DNA of 64,000 nucleotides from Cryptomeria japonica (lineage: Eukaryota; Streptophyta; Pinopsida; Cupressales; Cupressaceae), in NCBI RefSeq assembly GCF_030272615.1, contig NC_081413.1, positions 610,166,709 through 610,230,708 on the forward strand. The letters are read 5' to 3'. The notes below the pieces were generated by a model that saw nothing but the letters and a program-made list of their open reading frames with translations, was not told the origin of the DNA and did not search any database. Each line of letters opens with the position of its first letter. Within the stretch, counting starts at the first letter, position 1. Position numbers and translations under genes: made by a program. Shown here one piece after another: positions 22,295 through 33,025 of this stretch.

Positions 22295-24920
22295 ATGGAT
22301 CAAGGTTAATTTTTGTTTTTTTTTGTCTTTCTTTCTGGTTTATGCAATTTGTTTTACATTTTGAGTTTAATTTCATTAATTTTGATTAGGTTTTTTCATT
22401 TTTTGTTTCAAAAACTAGATTCTTCTAATCCAAAACAAGAACAACCAAATGCACCTCCTGAAAACCCACAAGAACAACCAAATGCACCTCTTGAAAATAC
22501 ACAAGAACAACCCCCAATTCCTCCTTTTGACCGCACAACCGAAACAAAGGAAGAATTAATTAATCAGTTAGGGCAAAATACATCCAAAATCAATAGACTG
22601 ATTGTAAAATTGAAAACTTCTGAACTTGACCATCATCAATCCCTCGCCACTAGCCTAGAAACATTAGCTAGTGGTGCCATAGCTGTTTCCACAGAAATTA
22701 CCAAATGGGGAAGCTTTAGGGATAGGTGTCATCAATTCTATGCCAATGGGCTATCATACGATGGAGTTAAAAACAAAAATATTTCTAAACAACAAATATG
22801 TGCCCTTTTTGTTGACCCCAAAACTGGTTAGTCATTACCTCCTAATGCAAAGAGGTTTCCCAAAAAATTGGTGTACCAATGTGCAGATAAAAAATCTTTT
22901 TTGGCAGAGGTGGTGGATGGTCTTTGACGATCCACCTTGTAATAATTATGAGGTGCCATTATATTTTTTGAGAAAAATATATTGTGAGTTTGTGCTCAAT
23001 GTGCGCCCAAATTATTTTGACACGAGAGAGTTTCATGGTAGAGGTGGTGGCTCTGCCCAAGATAGACCTAGAGCCCGTAGGCGATTAGCCACAGAGAGTT
23101 GCCGCCCCCTAGCACCCAAACCCAAGGTGCATCAGGCTGTCCCATTAGAACTGAAAGAGTCGATGGAGCTATAGACTCTTCAAGCGGCCACAACATTGAC
23201 TAGTGCCATCATCCAGCATGGGACATCATTAGCACACCCTATTGTATTGGATGATGAGCCATTAGAGGGTGACAAAGAGCCCATCGAGCATATGTGTGTC
23301 AGTTGCTCAGGGATATGCTCGGGGATAGATGATGCAACCGGTGTAGATGGATACTCATATCATCTATGCACGATTTGTGGTTGTAGATGTCAGGCTCACA
23401 CGGTTGAGGATGTCGTGCTGACAGATGAGTTGATGGACATGGTGTTTGCTCATGAGCCACAGACATAGGTGTGTTGATTTGAATTCATAACATTTTATTT
23501 ATCAGTCACTTTAATTTTGTAATTACATAAATGAATTTTCATTTATACATCGATTTAAATTGAGACAAATAATATGCATTTCAGGATGCAGTAGCGGTAT
23601 CCCATACACCTCCCCCAGTTACCACAACTGCAACTTCAACGCCTGAGGTATAAATTTTGTAACATGTTAAAATAGAATAGTACACTTTGAATTCAAAAAA
23701 TTACAAGATATACTAACTATCTTTAATGCTTGGTCCAATTTCTGGTTTGTAGGTGTTGACAGGGGACGAAATGTCCCAGATTGATGACATCACGCTGTCG
23801 GTGATCGATTTTGGCCTGCAAGGCTATATAGTATCATATTTTGTACAACTCTTTTTATGTATTGTTTTGATGGAATATGCAAGTCATTTCATTTTAGATT
23901 TTTAAAATTATGTTTAATTTATTATCTGTACTAATATCTCATGTTAATTTTCTATTTTTAGGGCACCCCCTCCTCGTCTAGGGCTCGTTCGAAGAAAAAG
24001 AATATCTCGAAGAGGCCAAAACGTGTGAAGAAGGTAATTGAACACATTTTTAGTTGTACAATTGTTTGAAAATGTTGAAATCAAGTATTAGTTGGGGTTT
24101 GTAGATTGATTAGTGTTTTTTGTCTATTTTACATGTACAACGACCATTGAGCTTTGTGGATATGTTAAATGCACCTGATTCGCCTGCAAATCAAGAGAGG
24201 GTGGAGGTATGTATCTCTACTTTATTTTCTTGATTTTATGATTATATGCACGCGTACATGTGAACTTGTGATATATTATAATCTTATATTTTTTTCATAC
24301 AACAAATATCCATACCTATTTCATCAATGGTGAACCCTCCTCCTTGCACTGGAGAAGCATATCAGGATCCGGTATACTTTTGTTTGATATGTAAAATTAA
24401 TTGTTTTCAACCTTCAATACTTATCATTATATTAATTGTATTTAATCTTTGTACATTTTTTGTATAGGTAATAGTGACCATTTCTACTTCGATGGTGAGC
24501 CATCCTCAGTCCATTGGAGAAGCATCTGAGGCACAGGTACGTCATTGTTCTCTATATTATAGCTTTTAAGTGTTTTTGATATATTTATTTTAGTACATTG
24601 TATTAATTGTATATTTAATCTACAATAGACTTGTTTGCGGTACGACCATAACGTGGATCCATTTAAGTATCTCTTCAAGAAAACTCCTAAGAGTGACAAG
24701 GAGAGGAGAGCGAAGACATTAGCTCCTGGATCAACCGATGAGGTAATCTACATTTCAATTGCAAAGGAATTAAAGTTAAATGCATAGTTATGATGTCAAT
24801 TGCGAACTATTTTCTACAAAAGAATTCTAACTTGGCTTTTGAATTATGGTTTTGCAGCCATCTGCAGAGCTGCGTACTGCGCCGAAGAGGCTTGATTTTG
24901 ATGATCCACCAGAAGTTTAG
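22295..24920 (+). pseudogene. Element B accessory gene (multi-exon, unknown family)
   Basis: Start ATG at 22295 (MDQ), then an intron 22305-22418 (GT..AG), then a Q/N/P-rich segment (SNPKQEQPNAPPENPQEQ) and a conserved core: GLSYDGVKNKNISKQ, ALFVDPKTG. After a +1 frame change follow PKNWCTN, RWWMVFDDPPCNNYEVPLYF and a Cys-rich box CVSCSGICSG...LCTICGCRCQ (about 23292-23394). Small 3' exons between GT/AG sites encode VLTGDEMSQIDDITLSVIDF, a basic patch SSSRARSKKKNISKRPKR (about 23965-24020), and the end PSAELRTAPKRLDFDDPPEV with TAG 24918-24920. The stop at 22829, the frame change and TAG 23466 suggest a damaged copy. No known family recognised; DNA-binding partner of the transposase is inference. 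Confidence 0.65.
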
Positions 24921-24922
24921 GA

Positions 24923-27402
24923 TCATATAGTGTTAGTTTTGGTCATAGAATCCAAAAAATCACCTAAATCCACTAGGTCAGATACATGGTCAAAATCCAC
25001 TGATGTCTCCATTTGGCTCAATTGTAGTGCTTTGGGAATTTGATATGAATCAATGGGAACCAACGGTCTACAAGACCATTTGTCAACCCACTCTTCTGAT
25101 TCACATTCTTCCTACAAACAATACATGCATGAAGAGAAAAACATACCATCTGTCTCGTATAAATTACCAGTGAACTTGAATTTGAACTCATAAATGAGTG
25201 CATGTCACTCGATCCTGCAACTGTACAACAATCTAGATAGTTTTCAATGTTAGATTCAGTAATCAACCAAAAATATCTATGAACCAATGACATACCTGGA
25301 TTACTTGGACCCATCGTAGACTTACACCATCGCACAATTGTTTCTGCATCTACCAACTCAGCACCACCTTCATACTTCAATTCTTCCCTAGCTAGGGCTC
25401 TTTTCACACATGCTCCTACACCATCGTGCTTTCCCTTACCATGTCCAACCTCAGTGAAATTCCAAAAATGTTGTACACCACTTATCACATGCATCCTTGT
25501 CAGCCAATAAAACATCCTTGCATTCTTGAATTGTGCGGTGCAATTATCTGACCATATTAAGTGTTTGTTGTATCGTATGTTCCTTTCCCTTAAACTATCA
25601 TAGAAAACTTTAAAGCATCCTTGTACAAACTCCGATGAATGAGTACGCTCATCACTTATGTAGAAGTGATACTCTCTTACAACCTTTCTATCCTCCTCTG
25701 TGCTATCATCTGCATGCATGAATGCCATGTGTACAAAAATAGAAACTTGTGTAGAGTGATAATACATGGATTGCACTTCATTTTGAGGTTGTAGAGTATA
25801 ATTTTCAGCGAAATCAAAGATAGAGACAATGGTGCCAAGAGGAAATGTGTCCTTACACAACTTGAATTGCTCATCTAATCATCGAGCTCTATGTGTATGC
25901 ATTATGTACTCATAAACTAGTTTCTCTTGAAACATTTTCATAAATTGAGCTACACATATATCATTTTTCACTAGCTCACATCTCTTCAAATCTTTTCCAT
26001 CTTTAACTCCATATGTGACTATCTTGTATTTTCCAAAAGAAACTAGTTTCGTACCAATTTCATGTGTGCTCTCCAAATGTATGCATCTTGGTAAACGTTG
26101 CAAACCACCACATATAGCACAAGAACCTTCCAAACAAGCCATCTTATAATAAATGCAACCATCATGTCTATTACATAACACACTTGAAATAAATTCTCTT
26201 GCCGACTTAGGAGGTGCTTGTATATTACATTCTTGCAAAACATCGTTAGTGTGCAAAGTAGAACAAATATGACGAAAAATATTATAATGCATGGAAAATT
26301 CAATATGCATCCTACAACAACATGTGGTGCGTACATGATTAATCTTAATATAAAAAGGTTTTGCCATTTCAAAAAATCTTTGAGAAATTTTTATTTGAGG
26401 AAACTTTTGAAGGAATCTTTCATAAAATTTAGTTTGAGTCATATCCAAATAGTGTTTCACATGTGGCTCATGATTTTTAGACCCAATTCGCCTTCTAACA
26501 ACATCTCTTTGGTTGGGTGATACTCTTGTGTTGTCATGCCGAAAATTTTCAATTAATGTTTTTAGTGCATCTACAACAACCTTGTCTTTGTGTGGTAGTC
26601 TACCCAAGAATGCCCAAAGAGAATTATTGTTAGGTTCCTCTATTTGTTCTCGCCTCTTTAATGCTTTACTTAATGTTGTTCTACTAACATTCAATGACTT
26701 ACTTGTTTTGCTTATCAAACGATCTTTTTTTATTTTCTTGCTCATTATGGTTGATGCAATGACACGTTGAGTAGCATTAGAATCTTTACTACGTGATTTT
26801 GAACCAATAGATTGATATGCATCAAATAGATTTCTGACAATAGTTCTTTCACTATTACTTTCAGATGATCTTAGGCCTAGAATTTTCATTGTCTCTCTAA
26901 AATTCAAATTTTTAATCATTTGAACAATTAATTGACATCTTGCGGTTTGCTTTAAGTTTTAAAAATAGTTTTTCCATATTCTTTTAACCATTCTCCTACA
27001 AGTTCGTTCATTCATTTTATTGGGCATTGACTCCAATATATTCTTATCAATGTCAATTAGATACTTTGGTTTCCTATGAATGATTCTAGGAGGTGTTAAC
27101 ATCGGTACATTATGTACATTCAATTCATCAAGTAGAGAAGGTGTAATATGTTCATCATTTAATTGATTATTCAATGCGGTATCTTCTTCAATTGCATTAG
27201 GTTCAAATGGTAAATTATCAAATGTTTCTTCTTCAATTGCATTAGGTGCATTATATTCGTTTGGTAAATCGAATTGAGATGTTGAGGTTGACATACCTTC
27301 TTCTCCCATTGTTCTTATGTCACGCAATTTCTTCATACGCTGCCTTTGTCTTTCCTTTTGAGCCTCTCGTTGTTCCATTGTTCCTCACTTGTTCTTTCCC
27401 AT
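24923..27402 (-). pseudogene. Element B transposase, DDE-like, superfamily unassigned
   Basis: One frame runs from about 27402/27378 to 25018 with only two internal stops (TAA about 26956-26958, TGA about 25876-25878) plus a C-terminal frameshift near 25095; the true end is EEWVDKWSCRPLVPIDSYQ... to TGA at 24923-24925. Order: basic N terminus (KERQRQRMKKLRDIR), acidic linker, helix-turn-helix-like SKSLNVSRTTLSKALKRR, Cys/His cluster (TTCCCRMHIEFSMH; CAICGG; CIHLESTHE), a catalytic-looking core FAENYTLQPQNEVQ, IWSDNCTAQFKNARMFYWL (Asp) and GHGKGKHDGVGACVKRAL (Asp), then a YTRQMVCF..HACIVC tail. About 800 residues. Core Asp residues in SDN and HDG suggest an RNase H-fold nuclease. Not CACTA, hAT, MULE, Harbinger or Mariner as far as I can tell. 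Confidence 0.75.
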
Positions 27403-27740
27403 GGTTGAGATCGGTTGACCTAAATAGAATCATATTACATATATATGTAAAGAAAAGTTTAAAAATAAATAAATAACCATAAGTATGCATCTTATCACTA
27501 TTTTTTGGAATCAAACTATTAAACAATCACAATTTAATCATTTGAAACCATGCAAAAACAAAAAACTAATAAAAACAACAATTCAATCATTTGAAATCAT
27601 GCAAAAAACAAAAAATTCACTTACTTTTATGTATACAACACTGATAGAAGTGCAGACACAGTTCCAGTGGGGCCTTCAACGACCTCAAAAACTTCTTTTG
27701 AGGCCGTTGAGGCTCTTGGGCAACTAAAACTATGTCTATA
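27403..27740. other. Upstream region of transposase B
   Basis: AT-rich with a hairpin at about 27676-27713 (CAACGACCTCAAAA / TTTTGAGGCCGTTG). It probably holds the 5' UTR and promoter of the minus-strand transposase; no clear TATA assignment made. Confidence 0.4.
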
Positions 27741-27875
27741 AACCGCGTACATGTTACATTGATAACCGCGTACGTGCTGAGGCCATAAAATGTTGGCAAG
27801 CCCAACGGTATTCTTGGCTTATGAGTAATAAGTACCGCGTACACGCTTATAAGTAAAACGTATCGCGTACATGCT
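27741..27875. promoter_or_regulatory. Element B right palindrome cluster I
   Basis: Four copies: ACCGCGTACATG, ACCGCGTACGTGCT, ACCGCGTACACGCT, ATCGCGTACATGCT. It lies just upstream of the transposase gene, mirroring the left cluster upstream of the accessory gene. Confidence 0.75.
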
Positions 27876-27892
27876 AATAAGCCTTAAAAAAA

Positions 27893-28130
27893 TTATGGAA
27901 GGGGTATGGAGGAAGGGAGAGGGAGAGAGGGAGAGAAGATGGGGGGAAGGGAGAGAGAAGGAGAGGAGAGGGGAGAGGGAGAGAGAGGGAGAGAGAGGGA
28001 GAGAGGGAGAGGAGAGGGGAGAGGGAGAGAGAGGGAGAGGAGAGGGGAGAGGGAGAGGGAGAGAGGGAGAGAACATGGGGGGAAGGGAGAGGTAGAGGGA
28101 GGGAGAGAGGGAGAGAAGAGGGGGGAGGGA

Positions 28131-28184
<54 letters not shown>

Positions 28185-28303
28185 GGGAGAGGGAAAGAGA
28201 GGGAGAGAGGGGGAGGAGAGGGGAGAGGGAGATAGAGGGAGAGAGGGAGAGAACATGGGGGGAAGGGAGAGGTAGAGGGAGGGAGAGGGGGAGAGGGGAG
28301 AGG

Positions 28304-28391
<88 letters not shown>

Positions 28392-28442
28392 AGAGAGAGG
28401 GAGGGGGTGAGGGAGAGGGAGAGAGGGAGAGAACATGGGGGA

Positions 28443-28495
<53 letters not shown>
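27893..28495 (+). repeat. (GA)n-rich microsatellite
   Basis: About 600 bp of GA with interspersed GGGAGAGG words and pure (GA) runs. All long ORFs on either strand here (poly Ser-Leu, poly Arg-Glu) are low-complexity artefacts. Confidence 0.95.
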
Positions 28496-28499
<4 letters not shown>

Positions 28500-28500
<1 letters not shown>

Positions 28501-28640
28501 CACTTACATGTGTATATGTATGTTTAATATATTATATGTATATAAACATATTATATATTATATATATTATATGAATATACACATATTATATATTACATAT
28601 ACTATATGAATATACACATATTATACATAGAATATAATAT
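28500..28640. repeat. AT-rich tract between GA repeat and palindrome cluster
   Basis: Nearly pure A/T with repeated ATATTATATATT words. It occupies the same relative place as the AT tract 43951-44059 in element A's right end and 16797-16920 in its left end. Confidence 0.7.
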
Positions 28641-28648
28641 TATACAAT

Positions 28649-28779
28649 AGCACGTACGTGCTGTTTATAGTAAAGATAACGCGTATGTGCCGTTTAATGG
28701 GAAACACGCGCATACGCGCTTCTTACACTATAAATACCCCGTACGTGCTTTTTAAACCATACGTACCTCGTACGCGCTT
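28649..28779. promoter_or_regulatory. Element B right palindrome cluster II
   Basis: Five copies: AGCACGTACGTGCT (perfect 14-bp palindrome), ACGCGTATGTGC, CGCGCATACGCGC, CCCGTACGTGCT, CTCGTACGCGCT. Total for element B is 16 copies in three clusters. Confidence 0.8.
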
Positions 28780-28935
28780 TTGTCTTTTTAGGCTTGGAAA
28801 TAGGCCTGGATGACAAAGCTACGGATTGGAAGTTTGATTTCCCTCCATTTCTCTCATTTTTGATGTGTTTTATTTTATCAACTTGGTTTATCGACTTTGT
28901 CATCATCAGGTTTCACTAATACATTTAGCCTAAAA

Positions 28936-29118
28936 TTCCGACGGAGGTTTCCGACGGAGAAGGTATATTGTGATCAAACTTGATTTTTTTTTGAAAAAAT
29001 GCCCGATTTCGTCGGAATTCTGACGATAATGCAACATTTGGTTTCGACGGAGAAGGAATTGGCAATGACATTAGGGTTTTTTTAGAAAAAGTGCTCGCGT
29101 TCTTTGAAATTCTGACGA
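28936..29118. repeat. Cluster of TTCCGACGGA motifs
   Basis: Hits: TTCCGACGGA (28936), TTCCGACGGA (28949), TTCGTCGGAATTCTGACGA (about 29008), TTCGACGGAGAAGG (about 29042) and AATTCTGACGA (about 29108). TTCCG(A/T)CGGAA is near-palindromic. It could be the end of a third related element or part of B's right terminal region. Confidence 0.45.
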
Positions 29119-29226
29119 CCGCATGCATTACTTTTAAAAAAAAGAAAATACCAAGTCATTTCATAAATCCCGCCTCAAAATCCCGCCTCTCATTGGATGT
29201 CCTACCTCTGTAGCGAACTTGTGGAG

Positions 29227-29822
29227 ATCATTGGTGCGACAAACATGGCCACACCGGGGAACGGGGGAATGAAGTGCCAAGGGCTGGCACATAACCAGCG
29301 AGGACGACTGCAAGGGAGCCCAAAATGGGTTGTGTAAACGACGATGCCTGGGCCTCCATCAACAACAATAAGAGCTACAGACAGAGGAAGATGACTGATC
29401 ATTGGTGTGACAAACATGGCTGCAGCGGGGAACAGGGGAATGAAGTGCGCTTGCATGGCAGAAACTCGCGTCTGGTAAGCAGAAATTCATTCTATCTTAT
29501 CTTCCATTCAATGAACGCCTATTTCCATTGGTAAGAGAAGATTTCATTTACTGTGTGTTTGAATGTTTGTGTAGAAAATGGTGGAGTCATTTGTAATAAT
29601 TCTATCTGTCACGCAAATGGTGTATGTAGTGGTACTCATTCTCTCGCATCGCTGAATAGAAGAATGTACAAGGGTTTCCCTTTCTTGCAACCATTGTGTT
29701 TTACATTCTTTAAAACATTTTGAAGTTCACAGGCACAAAGTGCCAAGGGCTGGCACATAACCAGCGAGGACGACTGCAAGGGAGCCCAAAATGGGCTGTG
29801 TAAATGGCGACGCCCGGGCCTC
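29227..29822. repeat. Nested direct repeats, 52 bp and 84 bp
   Basis: A 52-bp word at 29227-29278 recurs at 29397-29448 (GATCATTGGTG.GACAAAC). An 84-bp word at 29273-29356 recurs at 29739-29822 (GTGCCAAGGGCTGGCACA, which is itself a hairpin). GC-rich compared with its surroundings. Origin unknown. Confidence 0.7.
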
Positions 29823-30930
29823 TGCGAACCTATGCTTGGAGCATGAAAATGATGATGATTAAAGGATCACTTAAAAAAAAATGAGTTTGTATTTTTTGTG
29901 AGAGTAATGCTTGTGAGTAGAGGGCTAGCAACCAAATGGGCCAGTTTAAGGAAAGTAAGGATCACGAGACTTGTTTTATTGCTTAGTAAAATTTTGAATA
30001 TATTTGTTCTGATTGATGAAATGAATTATTTCAATTTGAGCCATATCAATGAGATGAATCAAAGAACAAGTAGCAATAATTGTTGGTGTAATAGGGATAT
30101 TACCTAGCTACTTCCACTATTAGGTCATTTTTATGCCTTATCATTTAAGTTTACTTAAGGTATACATAGGATACTTATCACTTTATGTCTCATATCATAA
30201 GATTAAGATACTTTCATAATCCTATGATATCCTACATGTCTCATCTTGACCTATATAATCAAGGGGTTCTATTTATAATCTCATTCATTCATATTGTAAA
30301 CTTGCATTCATTGATAGGAATATAGTTTATTCGTGTCATATTGATCTTCTCATTTTGTTGTGCTTTCCATTAGACCTCTAGATCTTGGGTGGCTATCTCC
30401 ATAGTCAAATCTTAAAATATTTACCTTTCTAGATTCTATAAAAGAAATGGTTTTATCAAGAATATCATATGGAATAGCTTCTAAATATTTGCATTTGATA
30501 ACAATATTGTTAGAGCATTTTGCTTTATAGGAAAATAATCTAAACTAGACTTTTTTTTTCAAGCTAAGACAAAACAAAGTAAGGTAGTAAAATAATCACT
30601 TTCTCTAAATTGAGATTTTTTGGCAAAATTTTCCAAAAAAATCTCTAAATTAGTCACATAAACATACTTTCTCACTATCTTCTCCTCCATATAACCCCTT
30701 GGATCAAATAAGGGTATAACTTTGAATTCTCTCAAGTTATACATAGTAATATCTTTGTCACATTGTTTTAAGTTTCATATCTTATGGCAGTGGTTACTCT
30801 TGTCATATGATTGCTATTGTGTAGATGGGTCCTTGAGCCCTGGTTTAATCCCATTTTTTTTTATCTATATCAAAGATATTCTTGGCATCCTCAATCAATG
30901 GCGATCAAGCTCTCCCTACCCAGATTAACC
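29823..30930. other. Intergenic DNA, LTR-like segment
   Basis: 30083-30400 starts TGTTGGTGTAATAGG and has the look of an LTR/leader (AAGTTTACTTAAGG, which is inverted at about 15885), but no matching end or target duplication was found. The rest shows nothing recognisable. Confidence 0.35.
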
Positions 30931-31375
30931 TATCTCTAAATTTGGAAAATGGGTGCAAAAGTTTGAGTATGAGTACTCTTCGATTATTTGTCATGCTTGT
31001 AAGGAGAAAAATAAGGATGAAACTTTCCCTATTTCCCAGGAGATTCAAAATATTGATTCTAATCAAGGGAGTTCCCCTTTAGATTGTTCAAGGATATATA
31101 ATGCTTTGGGTTCTAATGATGGATGTGCCAATGATATTATGTCCCTTCATTGTCTCAAGAAAATAGGATTTGGAGAGAAGGATCCTTCCTTTGTGCTCAA
31201 TCAAAGAGCTTTGGATCAATTTTTTAAACCACCCTGATTTTAGGATGGTTCATTTTTGCTTTAGTTATTCTGCCTCTTGTTGTTTTGTTGTTTTGTTGGG
31301 ATTAATGCTTCATCTTTCTCTTTGCACAAGGGATTAGGGCCCTTTCAAAATCCCTTCTTATCTAATTAAAAACAC
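30931..31375 (+). pseudogene. LINE remnant: ORF1 C-terminal piece plus 3' tail
   Basis: Frame 30953-31237 starts with WVQKFEYEYSSIICHAC, reminiscent of the LINE ORF1 zinc-knuckle entry, and ends LVLNQRALDQFF-like. The following T-rich region closes with GGGCCCTTTCAAAATCCC and an A-rich tail at about 31370, a LINE-type ending. Internally deleted or truncated; no ORF2. Confidence 0.45.
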
Positions 31376-32914
31376 TCAATGATGATGGATCATTATAGTC
31401 CCCCCTCTATGCTTGGATTTAAAAATAGAATGAACTCTAACTACTTGTTTAATTCTAATAGAATATGACATTAGGGTACCTAGGTAGCATAAGAGGTTGT
31501 TCACTAAATTCTTCCACCTTAATGATAGTTAATGTTAAGGATTGAATGAAACAAACTCTTGTTCATGGATCACCTTCTTAGCCTCCTATGGAAGTCATTC
31601 TTTGTGTGGTCTACCATGACCATAATCAGGGTCTTAATAAATGTATTAGATACTCTCTATTATCAATAAGAGAGTTATCATAATATAGTCGTGGCGAGTG
31701 GTTACAAATAAGATTAGTGGGTCCATAGTTCCCACTTGGTTTGTACTTAGAAACATTATAATTTCTTAGTTGTATGGAAACTACAAATTCATGCATCTAG
31801 GCAACAATATACACTAGCTATTATATGATTCCACTAATGAGAAAAGCCTAGTCAATCTTATAGTTTGTGGAATTAGTCATATCCCTCATATAGAATATCT
31901 ATATATGGAGTATTCTTGCTTATAGATTACCTATTATTTTGCTTAATAATGTGATTATTTCACATACATCATAAAAGTGCCCTTCTAATATGTTTGTGCA
32001 TCAATCTTGAAACCATATTTTTATTAACCAACCAATGATAAGAATTATCTTAAACACGCCTCTATATTTGAATCCCACTAGCTTTGATAATCAACCATAA
32101 TAACCTTAACAATGCATCGACGACAACAATGCTTAATAAATCATCAATTGTCTTGGGTGAATCTAGCCAAAGCCAACTCATCAAATCCACTAATCTCCCT
32201 TGCATCCCAATCATAAAATTTTATGGTTGTTGGAACAAGGTTGGGAGATTGAAGAGATATAAGGAACATTTCAACTTCCAAAATACCAAAGGAACAAAAA
32301 TAATTAGCTAACACATCTTCTTTTGGGAATTTTTGTATTTAGTTCTTCCTTTGCAAATCAACATACTCTATTTTGGTTTCCCAAATATTTACTAAATAAC
32401 TTTGAAGATAAATTGGGAAGAGAATCCATCATATAGATATTTCTTTTCAACAGCCTTAGAGGACATTGTTTTGTCTATCATTTAATATAATAGCTAATAC
32501 CCAATTTTTTTATAAGATAACAAGCAAAACCTCCTCTTCACAAACTATGTTTTCCTTAATAATCCAAGAATGAAAAAAGGAACCCACATAAAAATTACTT
32601 ACTCCCTACCATGAAGGCAAAAGAACATCCAATTTAAAGATTGATGTACCAAAAGGAAAGAAATATCACCTCAATATCTGTCTTGAACTTATACATTGAA
32701 TCTATACACACAAGAATCCCCTTAATAACTCTCTCACAACTTTCAATGCTAGAAGAATGAGTGTTTTCACAAGACTTTCATATTATGATATTTATATCAA
32801 AATTCACTTGCATAGTTTTAGAGTCAAGCTGACCCATTCTCATGAGTAGTTTACATGAACCCCTCATAAGAATGGATCACTTAGGACTCATTTCATCAAA
32901 GTGATGCTCATAGT
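31376..32914. other. AT-rich intergenic DNA, nothing recognised
   Basis: Short frames only; no conserved motif, RNA gene or clear repeat seen on either strand. Confidence 0.5.
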
Positions 32915-32982
32915 GGTGAAGCATTAGGGATTCCTAGGAGGTCACCCATACTAATACTACTCTAAATCAAGCACGTTTAACC
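32915..32982 (-). pseudogene. 5S rRNA-derived fragment (Cassandra-like candidate)
   Basis: The minus strand reads GGTTAAACGTGCTTGA, AGAGTAGTATTAGTATGG, GTGACCTCCTAGG, closely following the 3' half of plant 5S rRNA (GTTAAGCGTGCTTGG.., GAGTAGTACTAGGATGG, GTGACCTCCTGGG), including internal promoter box C equivalents. The 5' half is only loosely similar (to about 33025). Conserved 5S pieces embedded in unrelated DNA are typical of Cassandra TRIM LTRs; paired LTRs were not found. Confidence 0.6.
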
Positions 32983-33025
32983 ATGTAGATTGTCCCAAGA
33001 TCAAACCCATTCAACTTGCCACCCC

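Larger units (their letters stand above)
21903..28800. mobile_element. Element B: two-gene DNA transposon nested in element A
   Basis: Left end near 21903 carries GTGCA...GGTCAAAAAAGTGG, resembling element A's terminal repeat. Then come a palindrome cluster (21963-22168), an accessory gene on + (22295-24920), a transposase on - (24923-27402), a palindrome cluster (27741-27875), a GA tract, AT-rich DNA and a second palindrome cluster (28649-28779). The two genes meet tail to tail. I could not find the matching right terminal repeat or a target-site duplication, so 28800 is the outermost supported point, not a proven end. Confidence 0.7.

Noticed and set aside
25094-25130. A 35-nt GT..AG intron in the C-terminal region of transposase B
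   Set aside because: Too short for a plant intron, and the skipped residues (VCF..HACIVC) match a conserved CFC..C tail in transposase A; a small frameshift explains it better.
27819-28503. Long poly-Ser/Leu/Pro and poly-Arg/Glu ORFs on both strands
   Set aside because: They are translations of the (GA)n microsatellite; any frame of such DNA stays open.
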